Assembly (NCBI RefSeq): GCF_008253865.1
Contig: NZ_CP042331.1
Span: forward strand, 2,666,001 to 2,730,000
Source of the DNA: Bosea sp. F3-2
GTDB taxonomy: Bacteria > Pseudomonadota > Alphaproteobacteria > Rhizobiales > Beijerinckiaceae
Direction: 5' to 3'
DNA length: 64,000 nt
A program made the position numbers and the translations under genes. The notes beneath the pieces were generated by a model that was not told the origin of the DNA, ran no database searches, and saw only the letters and a program-made list of their open reading frames with translations. This document shows, piece after piece, positions 34,852-42,889 of this stretch. Position 1 is the stretch's first letter, and each line of letters starts with the position of its first letter.

Positions 34852-35112
34852 ATGAGCGTGCTGATCATAGATTCCGAGACTGATCGGCTCGTCCGCGAGC
34901 TTGCGTCGCGCACGGGCGTGACCCCAGCGGAGGCGGTGAAGATCGCGGCGGAAGAGCGGCTCGCGCGGCTGCCCGCTCATGCCCGGAAAGGACGCTTCGA
35001 TCCCGAGAAGCTCGAGAAGATACTCGCACAGATCCGGTCCTATCCGCTGACCAACGAGCATCTGACCGATGATGAGATCATCGGCTATGATGAGAACGGT
35101 GTGCCGTCCTGA
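34852..35112 (+). CDS. vapB: VapB-type antitoxin (Rv0623-like)
   Basis: 86 residues from the ATG at 34852, with AGAGG five bases upstream; a GTG six bases earlier is in frame. MSVLIIDSETDRLVRELASR and GVTPAEAVKIAAEERL form the N-terminal DNA-binding part of PSK/Rv0623-type antitoxins. The C-terminal half, ending TDDEIIGYDENGVPS, would wrap the toxin. It is translationally joined to the damaged vapC that follows, whose reading frame begins at the VapB stop. If the toxin is dead, VapB is either a relic or an autonomous repressor. Confidence 0.8.
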   Translation: MSVLIIDSETDRLVRELASRTGVTPAEAVKIAAEERLARLPAHARKGRFDPEKLEKILAQIRSYPLTNEHLTDDEIIGYDENGVPS

Positions 35113-35515
35113 TCGTCGTCGACAGCTCCGCCATCATCGCCATCCTGCGCGACGAGCCCGAGGCTCGGTGGTTCAGGTCGATCATCGGCGGAAGTGATGA
35201 CGCGATCTGCTCGATGGTGACGTTCGTCGAGAGCTACATGGTCGCAACCGGTCGATATGCCGGGACGCCGCCATCGCTGCATCATACCTTCCTGAGCACT
35301 CTCGGCATCGGCATCGCTCCCACCGACGAACACCCACGCTCGCCGCCGAAGCTTTTCTTCAGTTCGGGAAAGGGCGCCATCCCGCCGGCCTCAATCTCGG
35401 CGACTGCTTCTCCTACGCTCTTGCCAGATCTGTGAACGCACCCCTGCTCTACAAGGGGGACGATTTCAGCCGGACGGACATCATCTCCGCCGCCGAAGCA
35501 GGAGTGCAGCCGTGA
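35109..35515 (+). pseudogene. vapC: vapC PIN-domain toxin, broken by a frameshift and lacking a normal start
   Basis: The frame opens at CTG 35109 (overlapping the VapB stop as CTGA) and reads LIVVDSSAIIAILRDEPEAR, the usual VapC N terminus with its first Asp, and includes the Glu of TFVESYMVA. Near 35331-35341 the frame is lost; in the next frame the sequence continues LAAEAFLQFGKGRHPAGLNL, GDCFSYALARSV and LYKGDDFSRTDIISAAEAG to a TGA at 35513. The span is 407 bases, one short of a multiple of three, so a single-base deletion in CCACGCTCGCC explains it. There is also no ATG, GTG or TTG start in place. All four acidic PIN positions are present across both frames. A sequencing error cannot be excluded. 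Confidence 0.85.
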
Positions 35516-36426
35516 GCAACATCGATACCCTCTTCCCCGGTTTCAAAGCCCATTGGATCGACGGGCCGATCGGCAAGATCTTCGCGCGCGTCGGCGGCGA
35601 AGGTCCGCCGCTCGTGCTGATTCACGGCTTTCCGCAGACCCATGCCGAATGGCACCGGACGGCGCCGGAGCTGGCGAAGACGCATACGGTCGTCTGCCCC
35701 GATCTGCGCGGCTATGGCTGGTCGGCCGCGCCGCATGGCGACGGCGGCAAGGAGACCTACAGCAAGCGCGGCATGGGCGAGGACATCGTCGCGGTGATGG
35801 AGGCCCTCGGCCATCTGCGCTTCGGCGTGATCGGCCATGACCGCGGCGCGCGCGTCAGCTACCGGCTGGCTCTCGACCATCCCGGCCGTGTCGAGCGGCT
35901 GGTGCTGCTCGACATCCTGCCGACCGTCTCGATGTGGGACGGCATGAACGCGGCCCGCGCCATGCAGGTTTATCACTGGACCTTCCTGGCACAGCCCGAG
36001 CCGATCCCTGAGAACCTGCTCAAGGCCGACCCCGTCGGCTGGCTCGACCGCACCATCGCAAGCTGGAGCCGGGCGAAGAACCTCGACCTGTTCGACCCGC
36101 TGGCGATGCAGTCCTACGCGGAATCCTTCGCCGACCCGTCGCGCACCCACGCCGCCTGCGAGGATTATCGCGCCGGCGCCACCACCGACATCGAGCACGA
36201 CAAGGCCGATCTCGCCGCAACCAAGCGCATCCTTTGCCCGACGCTGGTGCTCTGGGGCGAAGCCGGCATCCCGGCCAAGGGCGCAAGCCCGCTCGAAATC
36301 TGGCGGAAGACCTTTGCACCGCAGGCCGAAGGCCAGGCAATCGACAGCGGGCACTTTCTGCCGGAAGAGAACCCGCAGGCCACGCTGGCGGCGCTGAAGC
36401 CCTTCCTGGCGCAGGCCGTGGCCTGA
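35512..36426 (+). CDS. Alpha/beta hydrolase of the fluoroacetate (haloacetate) dehalogenase type
   Basis: 304 residues; GTG start overlapping the old vapC stop (GTGA). It aligns by numbering with what I recall of Rhodopseudomonas palustris fluoroacetate dehalogenase: nucleophile Asp110 and carboxylate-binding Arg111/Arg114 (HDRGAR), Asp134 (LDILPT), halide-pocket His155, Trp156 (YHW) and Tyr219 (EDY), Trp185 (ASWSR), and the base His281 (GHFLPEE), one residue later than His280. The only listed position that differs is Gln152 for Lys. It should hydrolyse a carbon-halogen bond in haloacetates, though epoxide hydrolase-like relatives share the fold. Cytosolic. Confidence 0.82.
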   Translation: MSNIDTLFPGFKAHWIDGPIGKIFARVGGEGPPLVLIHGFPQTHAEWHRTAPELAKTHTVVCPDLRGYGWSAAPHGDGGKETYSKRGMGEDIVAVMEALGHLRFGVIGHDRGARVSYRLALDHPGRVERLVLLDILPTVSMWDGMNAARAMQVYHWTFLAQPEPIPENLLKADPVGWLDRTIASWSRAKNLDLFDPLAMQSYAESFADPSRTHAACEDYRAGATTDIEHDKADLAATKRILCPTLVLWGEAGIPAKGASPLEIWRKTFAPQAEGQAIDSGHFLPEENPQATLAALKPFLAQAVA

Positions 36427-36448
36427 GCCGGGCTGCGGATAGGAGGTC

Positions 36449-37324
36449 ATGGCAGGTTCCCGCAGCGCCGACCCTCCGCAAGGCGGCAATAGCACGCCCG
36501 AGATCGCGCTCGTGCTCGGCGCCGGCGGGGCGCGGGGGCTCAGCCACATCGTGGTGCTCGAAGCTCTCGACGAACTCGGCCTCAAACCCGTGCAGATCTC
36601 CGGCTGCTCGATCGGCGCCATCGTCGGCGCGGCCTATGCTGCCGGGCTTTCCGGCCGCGATCTGCGCGAACATGTGCTTTCGACCTTCCGCGACCGGGCG
36701 CGCGCGGTCGCGCGACTGCTCGAGGCCCGCATCGGCCGGCTCACCGATCTCGTGCGCGGTTTAGGCAACCCGGTCCTGATCGACGGCGAGCGGCTGCTCG
36801 ACCTGTTCTGGCCGGAGGCGGTGCCGGATCGTTTCGAGGAGCTGGCGATCCCGTTCACCGCGGTCGCGGCGGATTACCACCGTCACACCGAGGTCATACT
36901 GGGCGACGGGCCGCTGACGCCGGCTGTCGCCGCCTCTCTTGCCATCCCCGGGCTGGTGCGGCCGGTCGCGCTCGGCGGGCGCGTGCTGATCGACGGCGGC
37001 GCCATCGATCCCCTGCCCTATCGGGAGCTGCTGGCGCCCGGCCGCATCGTCGTCGCGGTCGATGTCAGCGCGCCGACGACCGCGACGAGCGACACGCGCA
37101 TTCCCGGTGCGATGGAGGCGATCGTCGGCGCCTCGCAGATCCGCACCCGCACGCTGGTCCAGCGCATGGTCGAGCAACAGCCGCCCGACATCCTGATCCG
37201 GGCCGGCGCCGATCGCATCGGCGGGCTCGACTTTTTCAAGGCGAAGGCGATCCTCGCGGCGGCGGAGCCGATCAAGGACGAGGTCAAGCGAGCGCTGGAG
37301 CGGGCTCTCGCAGCCGCGGGCTGA
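36449..37324 (+). CDS. Patatin-like phospholipase (RssA/NTE type)
   Basis: 291 residues. The glycine-rich oxyanion loop is LVLGAGGARGLSHI, the nucleophile Ser lies in GCSIGAIVGAAYAAG (GxSxG), and the Asp of the dyad is in DGGAIDPLPY (DGG). Together these make a complete Ser-Asp catalytic dyad. Proteins of this type release fatty acids from phospholipids or lysophospholipids; the target here is not known. It follows the dehalogenase-like gene by 22 bases and its 3' end overlaps the converging regulator gene by 41 bases. Confidence 0.88.
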   Translation: MAGSRSADPPQGGNSTPEIALVLGAGGARGLSHIVVLEALDELGLKPVQISGCSIGAIVGAAYAAGLSGRDLREHVLSTFRDRARAVARLLEARIGRLTDLVRGLGNPVLIDGERLLDLFWPEAVPDRFEELAIPFTAVAADYHRHTEVILGDGPLTPAVAASLAIPGLVRPVALGGRVLIDGGAIDPLPYRELLAPGRIVVAVDVSAPTTATSDTRIPGAMEAIVGASQIRTRTLVQRMVEQQPPDILIRAGADRIGGLDFFKAKAILAAAEPIKDEVKRALERALAAAG

Positions 37325-38033
37325 CCGGCTCCGGCGCATCGCAGCGGAATCCGGGGAGCGCTATCTCGAGCACCGCCCTGCCCTCCTCGGTCAGGATGAC
37401 GGCGCGGCTGTCCTTGCGGCGGCGGACCCAGTCCATCTCGAAGCAGCGGCAGGCCAGCGCCGCCGCGAGATGGCCGGCCAGATGCGGGCGGCGCTCGCTC
37501 CAGTCGAGGCAGGGCCGCAGCGCCGCACGGCGGCTCCGGCTGCTCGCATCGGGATCGATCCCGAGTGCGGCGAAGATCGCCTTGCCCGACGCCGTCAGCG
37601 CATAGCCGCCCTCGCTGACGGCGAGATGGCCGCCGGCCATCAGCGCATCATGGATGCCGATGCCCAGCCGGCCGGCGAAATGGTCGTAGCAGGTGCGGGC
37701 CTGGCTCAGCTCCGCGCCGACCCGCGAAGGCAGGCGCCGGCTCGTCCCGTCCTCCAGATGGGCCAGCACCATCAGGCCTTCCAGCGCCGTCGCCACCTCC
37801 GGCCCGGCGAGGCGGTAATAGCGGTGGCGCCCCTGCGCCGCGACCGCGATCAGCCCGCCCTGCATCAGCTTGGCGAGGTGGCCGCTCGCCGTCTGCGGCG
37901 CGACGCCGGCGATCCAGGCGAGCTCCTTGGCCGTCAGCGCACGGCCATCCATCAGCGCGTGCAGCATGTTGGCGCGGGCCGGGTCGCCCATCAGATGGGC
38001 GATCTCCGCGAGATAGGGACCTTGCGTGCTCAT
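37284..38033 (-). CDS. ArsR-type winged-helix transcriptional regulator
   Basis: 249 residues from the ATG at 38033; an ATG at 38051 is also possible and neither has a good ribosome-binding site. The N-terminal third is the ArsR winged helix (LMGDPARANMLHALMDGRAL, APQTASGHLAKLMQGGLI, GRHRYYRLAG). The long C-terminal half with several His and Cys residues (CYDHFAGRLG, LACRCFEMDW) is not the small-ArsR type and may hold an effector or metal site. It is divergent from the TauE/SafE permease gene; a 7-bp palindrome sits in the shared 105-base region. Confidence 0.83.
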   Translation of the reverse strand: MSTQGPYLAEIAHLMGDPARANMLHALMDGRALTAKELAWIAGVAPQTASGHLAKLMQGGLIAVAAQGRHRYYRLAGPEVATALEGLMVLAHLEDGTSRRLPSRVGAELSQARTCYDHFAGRLGIGIHDALMAGGHLAVSEGGYALTASGKAIFAALGIDPDASSRSRRAALRPCLDWSERRPHLAGHLAAALACRCFEMDWVRRRKDSRAVILTEEGRAVLEIALPGFRCDAPEPVSPRLREPAPALA

Positions 38034-38076
38034 GACCGCATGATGCGCCATCGTCGCCGCGTCGCAAGCGGGAACA

Positions 38077-38094
38077 CTACGGCGCCGGCCGTAG
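38077..38094. promoter_or_regulatory. Palindrome in the regulator-permease intergenic region, candidate operator
   Basis: CTACGGC and GCCGTAG are exact inverted repeats separated by GCCG, in the 105 bases between the ArsR-type regulator (minus) and the TauE/SafE permease (plus). ArsR proteins bind such palindromes at their own promoters. This is a candidate only; no promoter boxes can be assigned with certainty. Confidence 0.45.
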
Positions 38095-38138
38095 CATCGG
38101 GCGGCGACAGCCACCGCAGGCAATGTCACAAGCAGGAC

Positions 38139-38882
38139 ATGGACAACACGACTCTCCTCCTCTTCGTCACCGCGACCTTCGTGCTCGCCGGCTTCGTCAA
38201 GGGCATGATCGGGCTGGGGCTGCCGACCATTGCCGTCGGCATCCTCGGCGTGGTGATGGCGCCAGCGCAGGCAGCGGCGCTTCTGGTCGTGCCCAATCTC
38301 GTCACCAATGGCTGGCAGATCACGACCGGCCCGAAGCTCGGCGCGACGCTCCGGCGGCTCTCGCCAATGCTGGCCGCCATCTGCATCGGCACCTGGGCCG
38401 GCGCCGGGCTGCTGCAGCAGGAAAAGGATGGCACGGCCACGCTCTGGCTCGGCCTTGCGCTCGTGCTCTATGCGCTCGTCGGCCTGAAGGCGGCGAAGCT
38501 GCGCGTGCCACCGGCCTGGGAAGGCTGGCTCGGCCCCGTCATCGGGTTGACGACGGGTGTCGTCACCGCCGCGACCGGCGTCTTCGTGCTGCCGGCCGTG
38601 CCCTATCTGCAGGCACTCGGCTTCGACAAGGACGAGCTGGTGCAGGCGCTCGGCATCTCCTTCATCGTCTCGACATTGGCGCTGTCCTTCGGCCTGATCG
38701 GCGCCGGGGCGCTCAACGGGTCCGTCGCCTGGCAGTCGCTGCTCGCCCTCGCTCCGGCGCTTCTCGGCATGGGGGCCGGCCAGTTCATCCGCAGCCGCAT
38801 CTCGCCGGCCACCTTCAAAGTCTGCTTCTTCGCCGGTCTGCTGGCGCTCGGTACCTATCTGAGCTGGCGCAGCCTTGCATAA
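38139..38882 (+). CDS. TauE/SafE family permease
   Basis: 247 residues from the ATG at 38139 with AGCAGGAC just upstream. About eight membrane helices in two repeats, with the family motif GFVKGMIGLGLPTIAVGIL in the first and TGVVTAATGVFVLPAVPYLQ in the second. TauE/SafE proteins export or import sulfur-containing anions such as sulfite, sulfoacetate or taurine-derived compounds. Divergent pairing with an ArsR-type regulator suggests local control by an unknown ligand. Confidence 0.88.
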   Translation: MDNTTLLLFVTATFVLAGFVKGMIGLGLPTIAVGILGVVMAPAQAAALLVVPNLVTNGWQITTGPKLGATLRRLSPMLAAICIGTWAGAGLLQQEKDGTATLWLGLALVLYALVGLKAAKLRVPPAWEGWLGPVIGLTTGVVTAATGVFVLPAVPYLQALGFDKDELVQALGISFIVSTLALSFGLIGAGALNGSVAWQSLLALAPALLGMGAGQFIRSRISPATFKVCFFAGLLALGTYLSWRSLA

Positions 38883-38987
38883 CGGCCCGCATCTTGCTTA
38901 AGGACGCGAGGGGGAGCACATCGCCGGTCTTAACCAAGCGCTAACCATAGGAGCGCAGCCTCGACCGGCAGCAACAGGAGCGCCTGC

Positions 38988-39239
38988 ATGGATGCCTTCA
39001 CCATGGTCATCATGGCCTGCGTCGCCGGCGAAGCACACTGCGCCACCAACCGGATCAGCGAGATGGAGTTCACCTCCGTCCAAGCCTGCGAGGCGCGGAT
39101 CGACGACATCACCCGCTCGATGACCAAGGAATTCAGCAAGCGCCCTGAGTTCAAGGGCCGGCAGGTGACCTACGACGTCTCCTGCATGGATCGCGCGCAG
39201 CTCGCGCAGAAGTTCGGCATAAACTCGTCGGACACCTGA
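38988..39239 (+). CDS. Small conserved-looking protein, unknown
   Basis: 83 residues. AGGAG lies seven bases before the ATG. The N terminus (MDAFTMVIMACVAGEAHCA) is weakly hydrophobic but not a clear signal peptide. Four Cys residues (ACVAG, AHCAT, QACEARI, VSCMDR) and a charged helix EARIDDITRSMTKEFSKR are visible. I recognise the pattern from Rhizobiales hypothetical proteins but cannot name a family. A family B palindrome follows 22 bases downstream. Confidence 0.68.
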   Translation: MDAFTMVIMACVAGEAHCATNRISEMEFTSVQACEARIDDITRSMTKEFSKRPEFKGRQVTYDVSCMDRAQLAQKFGINSSDT

Positions 39240-39261
39240 GCCGCTTCGCTCCCGAACCTCT

Positions 39262-39369
39262 CCGTCATTCCGGACAAGCCGCGTTAGCGGCGCCGATCCG
39301 GAATCCATCGAAGGGTGCCACGCTCTACGATGGATTCCGGGTCTGCGCTTCGCTTGCCCGGAATGACGG
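39262..39369. repeat. Palindromic element, family B copy downstream of tadA
   Basis: CCGTCATTCCGGACAAGCC at the left and the complementary GGCTTGTCC-type end giving GAATGACGG at the right bound 108 bases; the inner arms are GGAATCCATCG and CGATGGATTCC around a loop with GTAGAGCGTGG-type bases on the minus strand. It lies between the converging small protein gene and tadA. Confidence 0.85.
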
Positions 39370-39377
39370 GGTGTGGG

Positions 39378-39845
39378 CTACCGACGCTCGCGGAAGAAGT
39401 CCCTGAGCAGCGTGGCAGCCTCGGTCTCGCGCAACCCGCCATAGATCTCGGGCACGTGGTGGCAGGTCGGGCTCTCATAGAGCCTGACGCCATTCTCGAC
39501 CGCGCCGCCCTTCGGGTCGGCCGCGCCGAAATAGAGCCGCCTGATCCGAGCGAAGGAGATCGCCGCCGCGCACATCGGGCAGGGTTCGAGCGTGACGTAG
39601 AGATCGCTGCCGATCAGCCGCTCGCTGCCGATCGCGTCGCAAGCGAGCCTGAGCGCCAGCATCTCGGCATGGGCAGTCGGATCCTTCAGCTCCAGCGTGC
39701 GGTTGCCGGCGCTGGCGAGGACCGCGCCGTCGCGCACCACCACCGCACCGACCGGCACCTCGCCGCGCAGCGCAGCAGCCTTCGCCTCGTCGAAGGCGAG
39801 CGCCATCGCGTCGAACGCGGACGATGATTGCGGTTTCGACATCAT
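39378..39845 (-). CDS. tadA: tRNA-specific adenosine deaminase
   Basis: 155 residues; the ATG ATG start allows 39845 or 39842. The zinc site is HAEMLAL (His and catalytic Glu) with the two Cys in EPCPMCAAA, the CDA/TadA signature, and the C-terminal YGGLRETEAATLLRDFF helix is TadA-specific. It converts A34 to inosine in tRNA-Arg(ACG), which is essential in most bacteria. It is divergent from the pseudouridine synthase gene. Confidence 0.95.
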   Translation of the reverse strand: MMSKPQSSSAFDAMALAFDEAKAAALRGEVPVGAVVVRDGAVLASAGNRTLELKDPTAHAEMLALRLACDAIGSERLIGSDLYVTLEPCPMCAAAISFARIRRLYFGAADPKGGAVENGVRLYESPTCHHVPEIYGGLRETEAATLLRDFFRERR

Positions 39846-39965
39846 AAACCCCAGCTTTGACGCTCGCAGCGAGGGAAAGCCTCTGCTACAAGCGCCGGTT
39901 ATAGCGAATAAGCGAGCCAGGCCCTTCCCGCAAAGCGGTTGTGCTCGGCCGGCTCAGGAGCAGCC

Positions 39966-42074
39966 ATGAAAGACGACGACAACAACAGAGGCCGCGGCCC
40001 ACGCAAGGGCGGCGGCGCCGGCGGCCGTGGCGGCGGCAAAAGCTTCGGCGGCAAGGGATTCGGCGGCCGCTCCGGCGGCGAAGGCAGGGGCCCGGCACGC
40101 GACGGCGAACGCAGGCCGTTCCGTAGCCGTTCGGCCAGCGAAGACCGCCCTGCCCGCGACGATGAGCGCAAGCCCTTCCGCGGCCATTCTGGCGGCGACG
40201 AGCGCCCCGCCCGCCGCTTCGAGCGGCCGGCCGGCAGCGAGGGCGAGGCCCCGCGTCCGCGCCGCTTCGACGGCGACAGGCCAGCCCGCTTCAAGGCCGA
40301 GGGCGAAGACCGCGGTTTCCGCGAGCGTTCGGGCGAGGAGCGTCCGCGCCGTCCGGCCAGGACGGGCGATCGTCCCTTCCCCGCTCGGGACAGGGGGCAT
40401 GGCGGTGCCGATCGGCCGCCGCGCGGCGAGGGCCGTGATGGCGAGAAGCGCTTTTCGCGCCCGCGTTCGCCGCGCTTCGAGGGCGCTGCCAGCCATGAGG
40501 ATCGGCCGCGCCGCCCGCACGAGGCTCCGGCCGAGCGCAAGCTGATCACGGCGGACGAGCCGGAGCGCATCGCCAAGGTGATGGCGCGTGCCGGCGTCGC
40601 CTCGCGTCGCGACAGCGAAGCGATGATCGAGGAAGGCCGCGTCAGCGTGAACGGCACGGTGCTGGAAAGCCCGGCCTTCGACGTGAAGCCGACCGATATC
40701 GTGCTGATCGATGGCGAGCCGATGCCAGCCCGCGAGCGCACGCGGCTGTGGCTCTACCACAAGCCGCGCGGCGTGGTGACGACCAATTTCGACCCGGAAG
40801 GCCGGCCGACCGTCTTCGACGTGCTGCCGGAGGACCTGCCGCGCGTGCTCACCATCGGCCGGCTCGACATCAACACCGAAGGCCTGCTGCTGCTCACCAA
40901 TGATGGCGGGCTGGCGCGGGTGCTGGAGCTGCCTGAGACCGGCTGGCTCAGGCGCTATCGCGTGCGCGCCTTCGGCGATGTGACGCAGGACGTGCTCGAC
41001 ACGGTGAAGGACGGCGTCACCATCGACGGCATCCAGTACGGCCCGGTGACCGCCCGCTTCGAACGCAAGCAGGGCTTCAACACCTGGCTGACGGTCGATC
41101 TGCGCGAGGGCAAGAACCGCGAGGTCAAGACCGTGCTCGAGCATCTCGGGCTGACAGTGAACCGGCTGATCCGTGTCTCCTTCGGCCCCTTCCAGCTCGG
41201 CGACCTCGCCGAGGGCGAGGCCGACGAGATCCGTTCGCGCGTGCTGCAGGACCAGCTCGGCACCGAGCTCGCCGCGAAGGCGGGAGCGGATTTCGAGTCG
41301 CCGCGTCGCGACGCCCTGCCCGCCGCGCCGCGCCCGGCTCCGGCCGGCGACGACCGCCCGCGCCGACGCCGCGACGCCGCCGAGGACCAGCACGAGGCGC
41401 GCCGCGAGGCGGTGCGTGAATTGCGCGGCGACAAGCCATGGACCCGCACCGTCTGGCGCGATGCCGAGACGGAGCCGCAGCGCGAGCGCAAGGCGCCGCC
41501 GCGCCGTGGCGCCGACCCCAAGCTGGAACGGCAGAGCCGCGAGGAAAGCGGCACCGTGGCGCGCCGGCGCGACAAGGCTATCGCCGATCCCAAGGGCCGG
41601 CGCGTGCTGGTCGAGCGCGTCAGCGCCCCGACGCGCGAGGAGCCGGTAGCTCCGCGAGAGAGCAAGCGCAGACCCGACCGCAAGCCGCGCCACGAACGCG
41701 GCGGCGAAGAGTCCCGTGCCCCGCGCTCCTTCGACCGCCCCAGCGGTGGCGAGAGGCCGGCGCGACGTCCGCGCGAGGATTTCGGCGGACGCGACCGCGC
41801 CGAGCGACCGGACCGCGCCCCTCGCGACGGAGCCGAGCGCCCCGCCCGCCGCTTCAGCGAGCGGCCGGCCGAGGACCGGCCGCGCGGCCGCAGCTTCGGC
41901 GACAAGCCGGGCGGCAAGAGTTTCGGGGCTAAGAGCTTCGGCGCCCGCTCCTCGGAGCGGCCGGCCGGTGGTGGACGCCCCTTCGGCGGCAGGCCGAGCG
42001 GCGGGCGGCCGGGCGGCGGCAAGGGACCGCGCCCCGGTGGCAGCGGCCCGCGTGGCGGCGGCAAGCGCGGCTGA
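39966..42074 (+). CDS. RluB-type 23S rRNA pseudouridine synthase with long charged arms
   Basis: 702 residues from the ATG at 39966 (AGGAG five bases upstream). Only about 240 residues form the enzyme: S4 domain from residue 199 (ERIAKVMARAGVASRRDSEA) and RsuA-type catalytic domain with the nucleophile Asp301 in GRLDINTEGLLLLTNDG. The flanking arms (about 1-195 and 440-702) are Arg, Gly, Asp, Glu and Pro rich with repeated RPAR, RSFGDK and GGRPSGGRPGGGK-like units, certainly disordered. RluB/RluE/RsuA are 250-320 residues in E. coli. The arms probably bind RNA or mediate assembly; rRNA site is inferred from family similarity. rsmD follows three bases later. Confidence 0.87.
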   Translation: MKDDDNNRGRGPRKGGGAGGRGGGKSFGGKGFGGRSGGEGRGPARDGERRPFRSRSASEDRPARDDERKPFRGHSGGDERPARRFERPAGSEGEAPRPRRFDGDRPARFKAEGEDRGFRERSGEERPRRPARTGDRPFPARDRGHGGADRPPRGEGRDGEKRFSRPRSPRFEGAASHEDRPRRPHEAPAERKLITADEPERIAKVMARAGVASRRDSEAMIEEGRVSVNGTVLESPAFDVKPTDIVLIDGEPMPARERTRLWLYHKPRGVVTTNFDPEGRPTVFDVLPEDLPRVLTIGRLDINTEGLLLLTNDGGLARVLELPETGWLRRYRVRAFGDVTQDVLDTVKDGVTIDGIQYGPVTARFERKQGFNTWLTVDLREGKNREVKTVLEHLGLTVNRLIRVSFGPFQLGDLAEGEADEIRSRVLQDQLGTELAAKAGADFESPRRDALPAAPRPAPAGDDRPRRRRDAAEDQHEARREAVRELRGDKPWTRTVWRDAETEPQRERKAPPRRGADPKLERQSREESGTVARRRDKAIADPKGRRVLVERVSAPTREEPVAPRESKRRPDRKPRHERGGEESRAPRSFDRPSGGERPARRPREDFGGRDRAERPDRAPRDGAERPARRFSERPAEDRPRGRSFGDKPGGKSFGAKSFGARSSERPAGGGRPFGGRPSGGRPGGGKGPRPGGSGPRGGGKRG

Positions 42075-42077
42075 TCG

Positions 42078-42638
42078 ATGCGGATCGTCGGCGGACGCCT
42101 GGGCGGCCGGCCTCTGGCCGGGCCGAAGCCGGGGATCGGCAGCATCCGACCGACCTCGGATCGCCTGCGCGAATCCCTGTTCAACGTGCTCGTCCATGCC
42201 TATGGCGATGCGGTCGAGGGTGCGCGCGTGCTCGACCTCTTCGCCGGCACCGGCGCGCTCGCCTTCGAGGCGCTGTCGCGGGGAGCCGGCTTCGCGCTCT
42301 TGGTCGAAGACGGCACCGAGGCGCGCGGCATCATCCGCGAGAACCAGATGGCGCTCGGCCTCGCCGGCTTCAGCCGCATCTTCCGCCGCGACGCCACCAA
42401 GCTCGGCCCGATCACCGGCATGGCGCCGTTCGGCCTCGTCTTCTGCGACCCGCCCTATCGCAAGGGGCTGGGCGAAAAGGCGTTGGTATCGGCCCACGAA
42501 GGTGGATGGCTGGAGGGCGATGCTCTGATCGTGCTGGAAGAGGCGGCGGACGCCGAGATCGCGCTGCCGGCAGGGTTCGAGGAGCTGGAGCGGCGGACGT
42601 ATGGCGAGACGCAGGTGATCCTGCTACGGACATCATAG
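42078..42638 (+). CDS. rsmD: 16S rRNA (guanine966-N2)-methyltransferase
   Basis: 186 residues. MRIVGGRLGGRPLAGP and RPTSDRLRESLFNVL open the protein as in all RsmD members; VLDLFAGTGALAFEALSRGA binds S-adenosylmethionine and the N6/N2 adenine/guanine motif is FCDPPY. It methylates G966 of 16S rRNA. It begins three bases after the pseudouridine synthase gene, so two rRNA modification genes share a transcript. Confidence 0.94.
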   Translation: MRIVGGRLGGRPLAGPKPGIGSIRPTSDRLRESLFNVLVHAYGDAVEGARVLDLFAGTGALAFEALSRGAGFALLVEDGTEARGIIRENQMALGLAGFSRIFRRDATKLGPITGMAPFGLVFCDPPYRKGLGEKALVSAHEGGWLEGDALIVLEEAADAEIALPAGFEELERRTYGETQVILLRTS

Positions 42639-42889
42639 ACAAAAGGCCGCCGCCAATCGGCCCACGACAGCGAACTTATCCCCGGCTCCAGTTCCGCGCT
42701 TAATCTCCGTATCCGTCGCGGAGACGAAGCGCCGGATGCCAATCCTACGATCCATCGAACCTTGCGGGCACGCCCGCATAGCGCGCCGCCATGCTGTTGC
42801 ATGTCAGCTGGCCGGCGAGCGCATGATGCGCGCCCTCGCCCGGTTGCGGGCGCGTCGAGAAAGGCGGGTTCGACCCCAATCAGCCGCGC
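42639..42889 (+). other. Probable remnant of the 5' part of the HNH gene
   Basis: The frame of the following HNH gene is open from 42827 back to a TGA at 42824-42826 and, before that stop, has an ATG at 42791 reading MLLHVSWPASA. Directly upstream of the only usable start (GTG 42890), in frame, are the codons for GGFDPNQPR, which extend the PAGSPEGGQWTGG motif. I recall similar DPxQPRVPAGxPxGGQW segments inside larger Rhizobiales proteins, so the ancestral gene probably began further upstream and was damaged. Confidence 0.45.

Noticed and set aside
35209..35435. Separate small gene starting at ATG GTG ACG inside the vapC region
   Set aside because: It is the middle of the VapC frame and after the frameshift point encodes a Pro/Ser-rich tail that is clearly out of frame with the conserved PIN C terminus.
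39954..42497. Very long minus-strand open frame opposite the pseudouridine synthase gene
   Set aside because: It is a shadow of the high-GC, Arg/Gly-rich plus-strand gene: composition is Ala/Arg/Gly repeats without any domain, and the plus-strand S4 and catalytic motifs are unmistakable.
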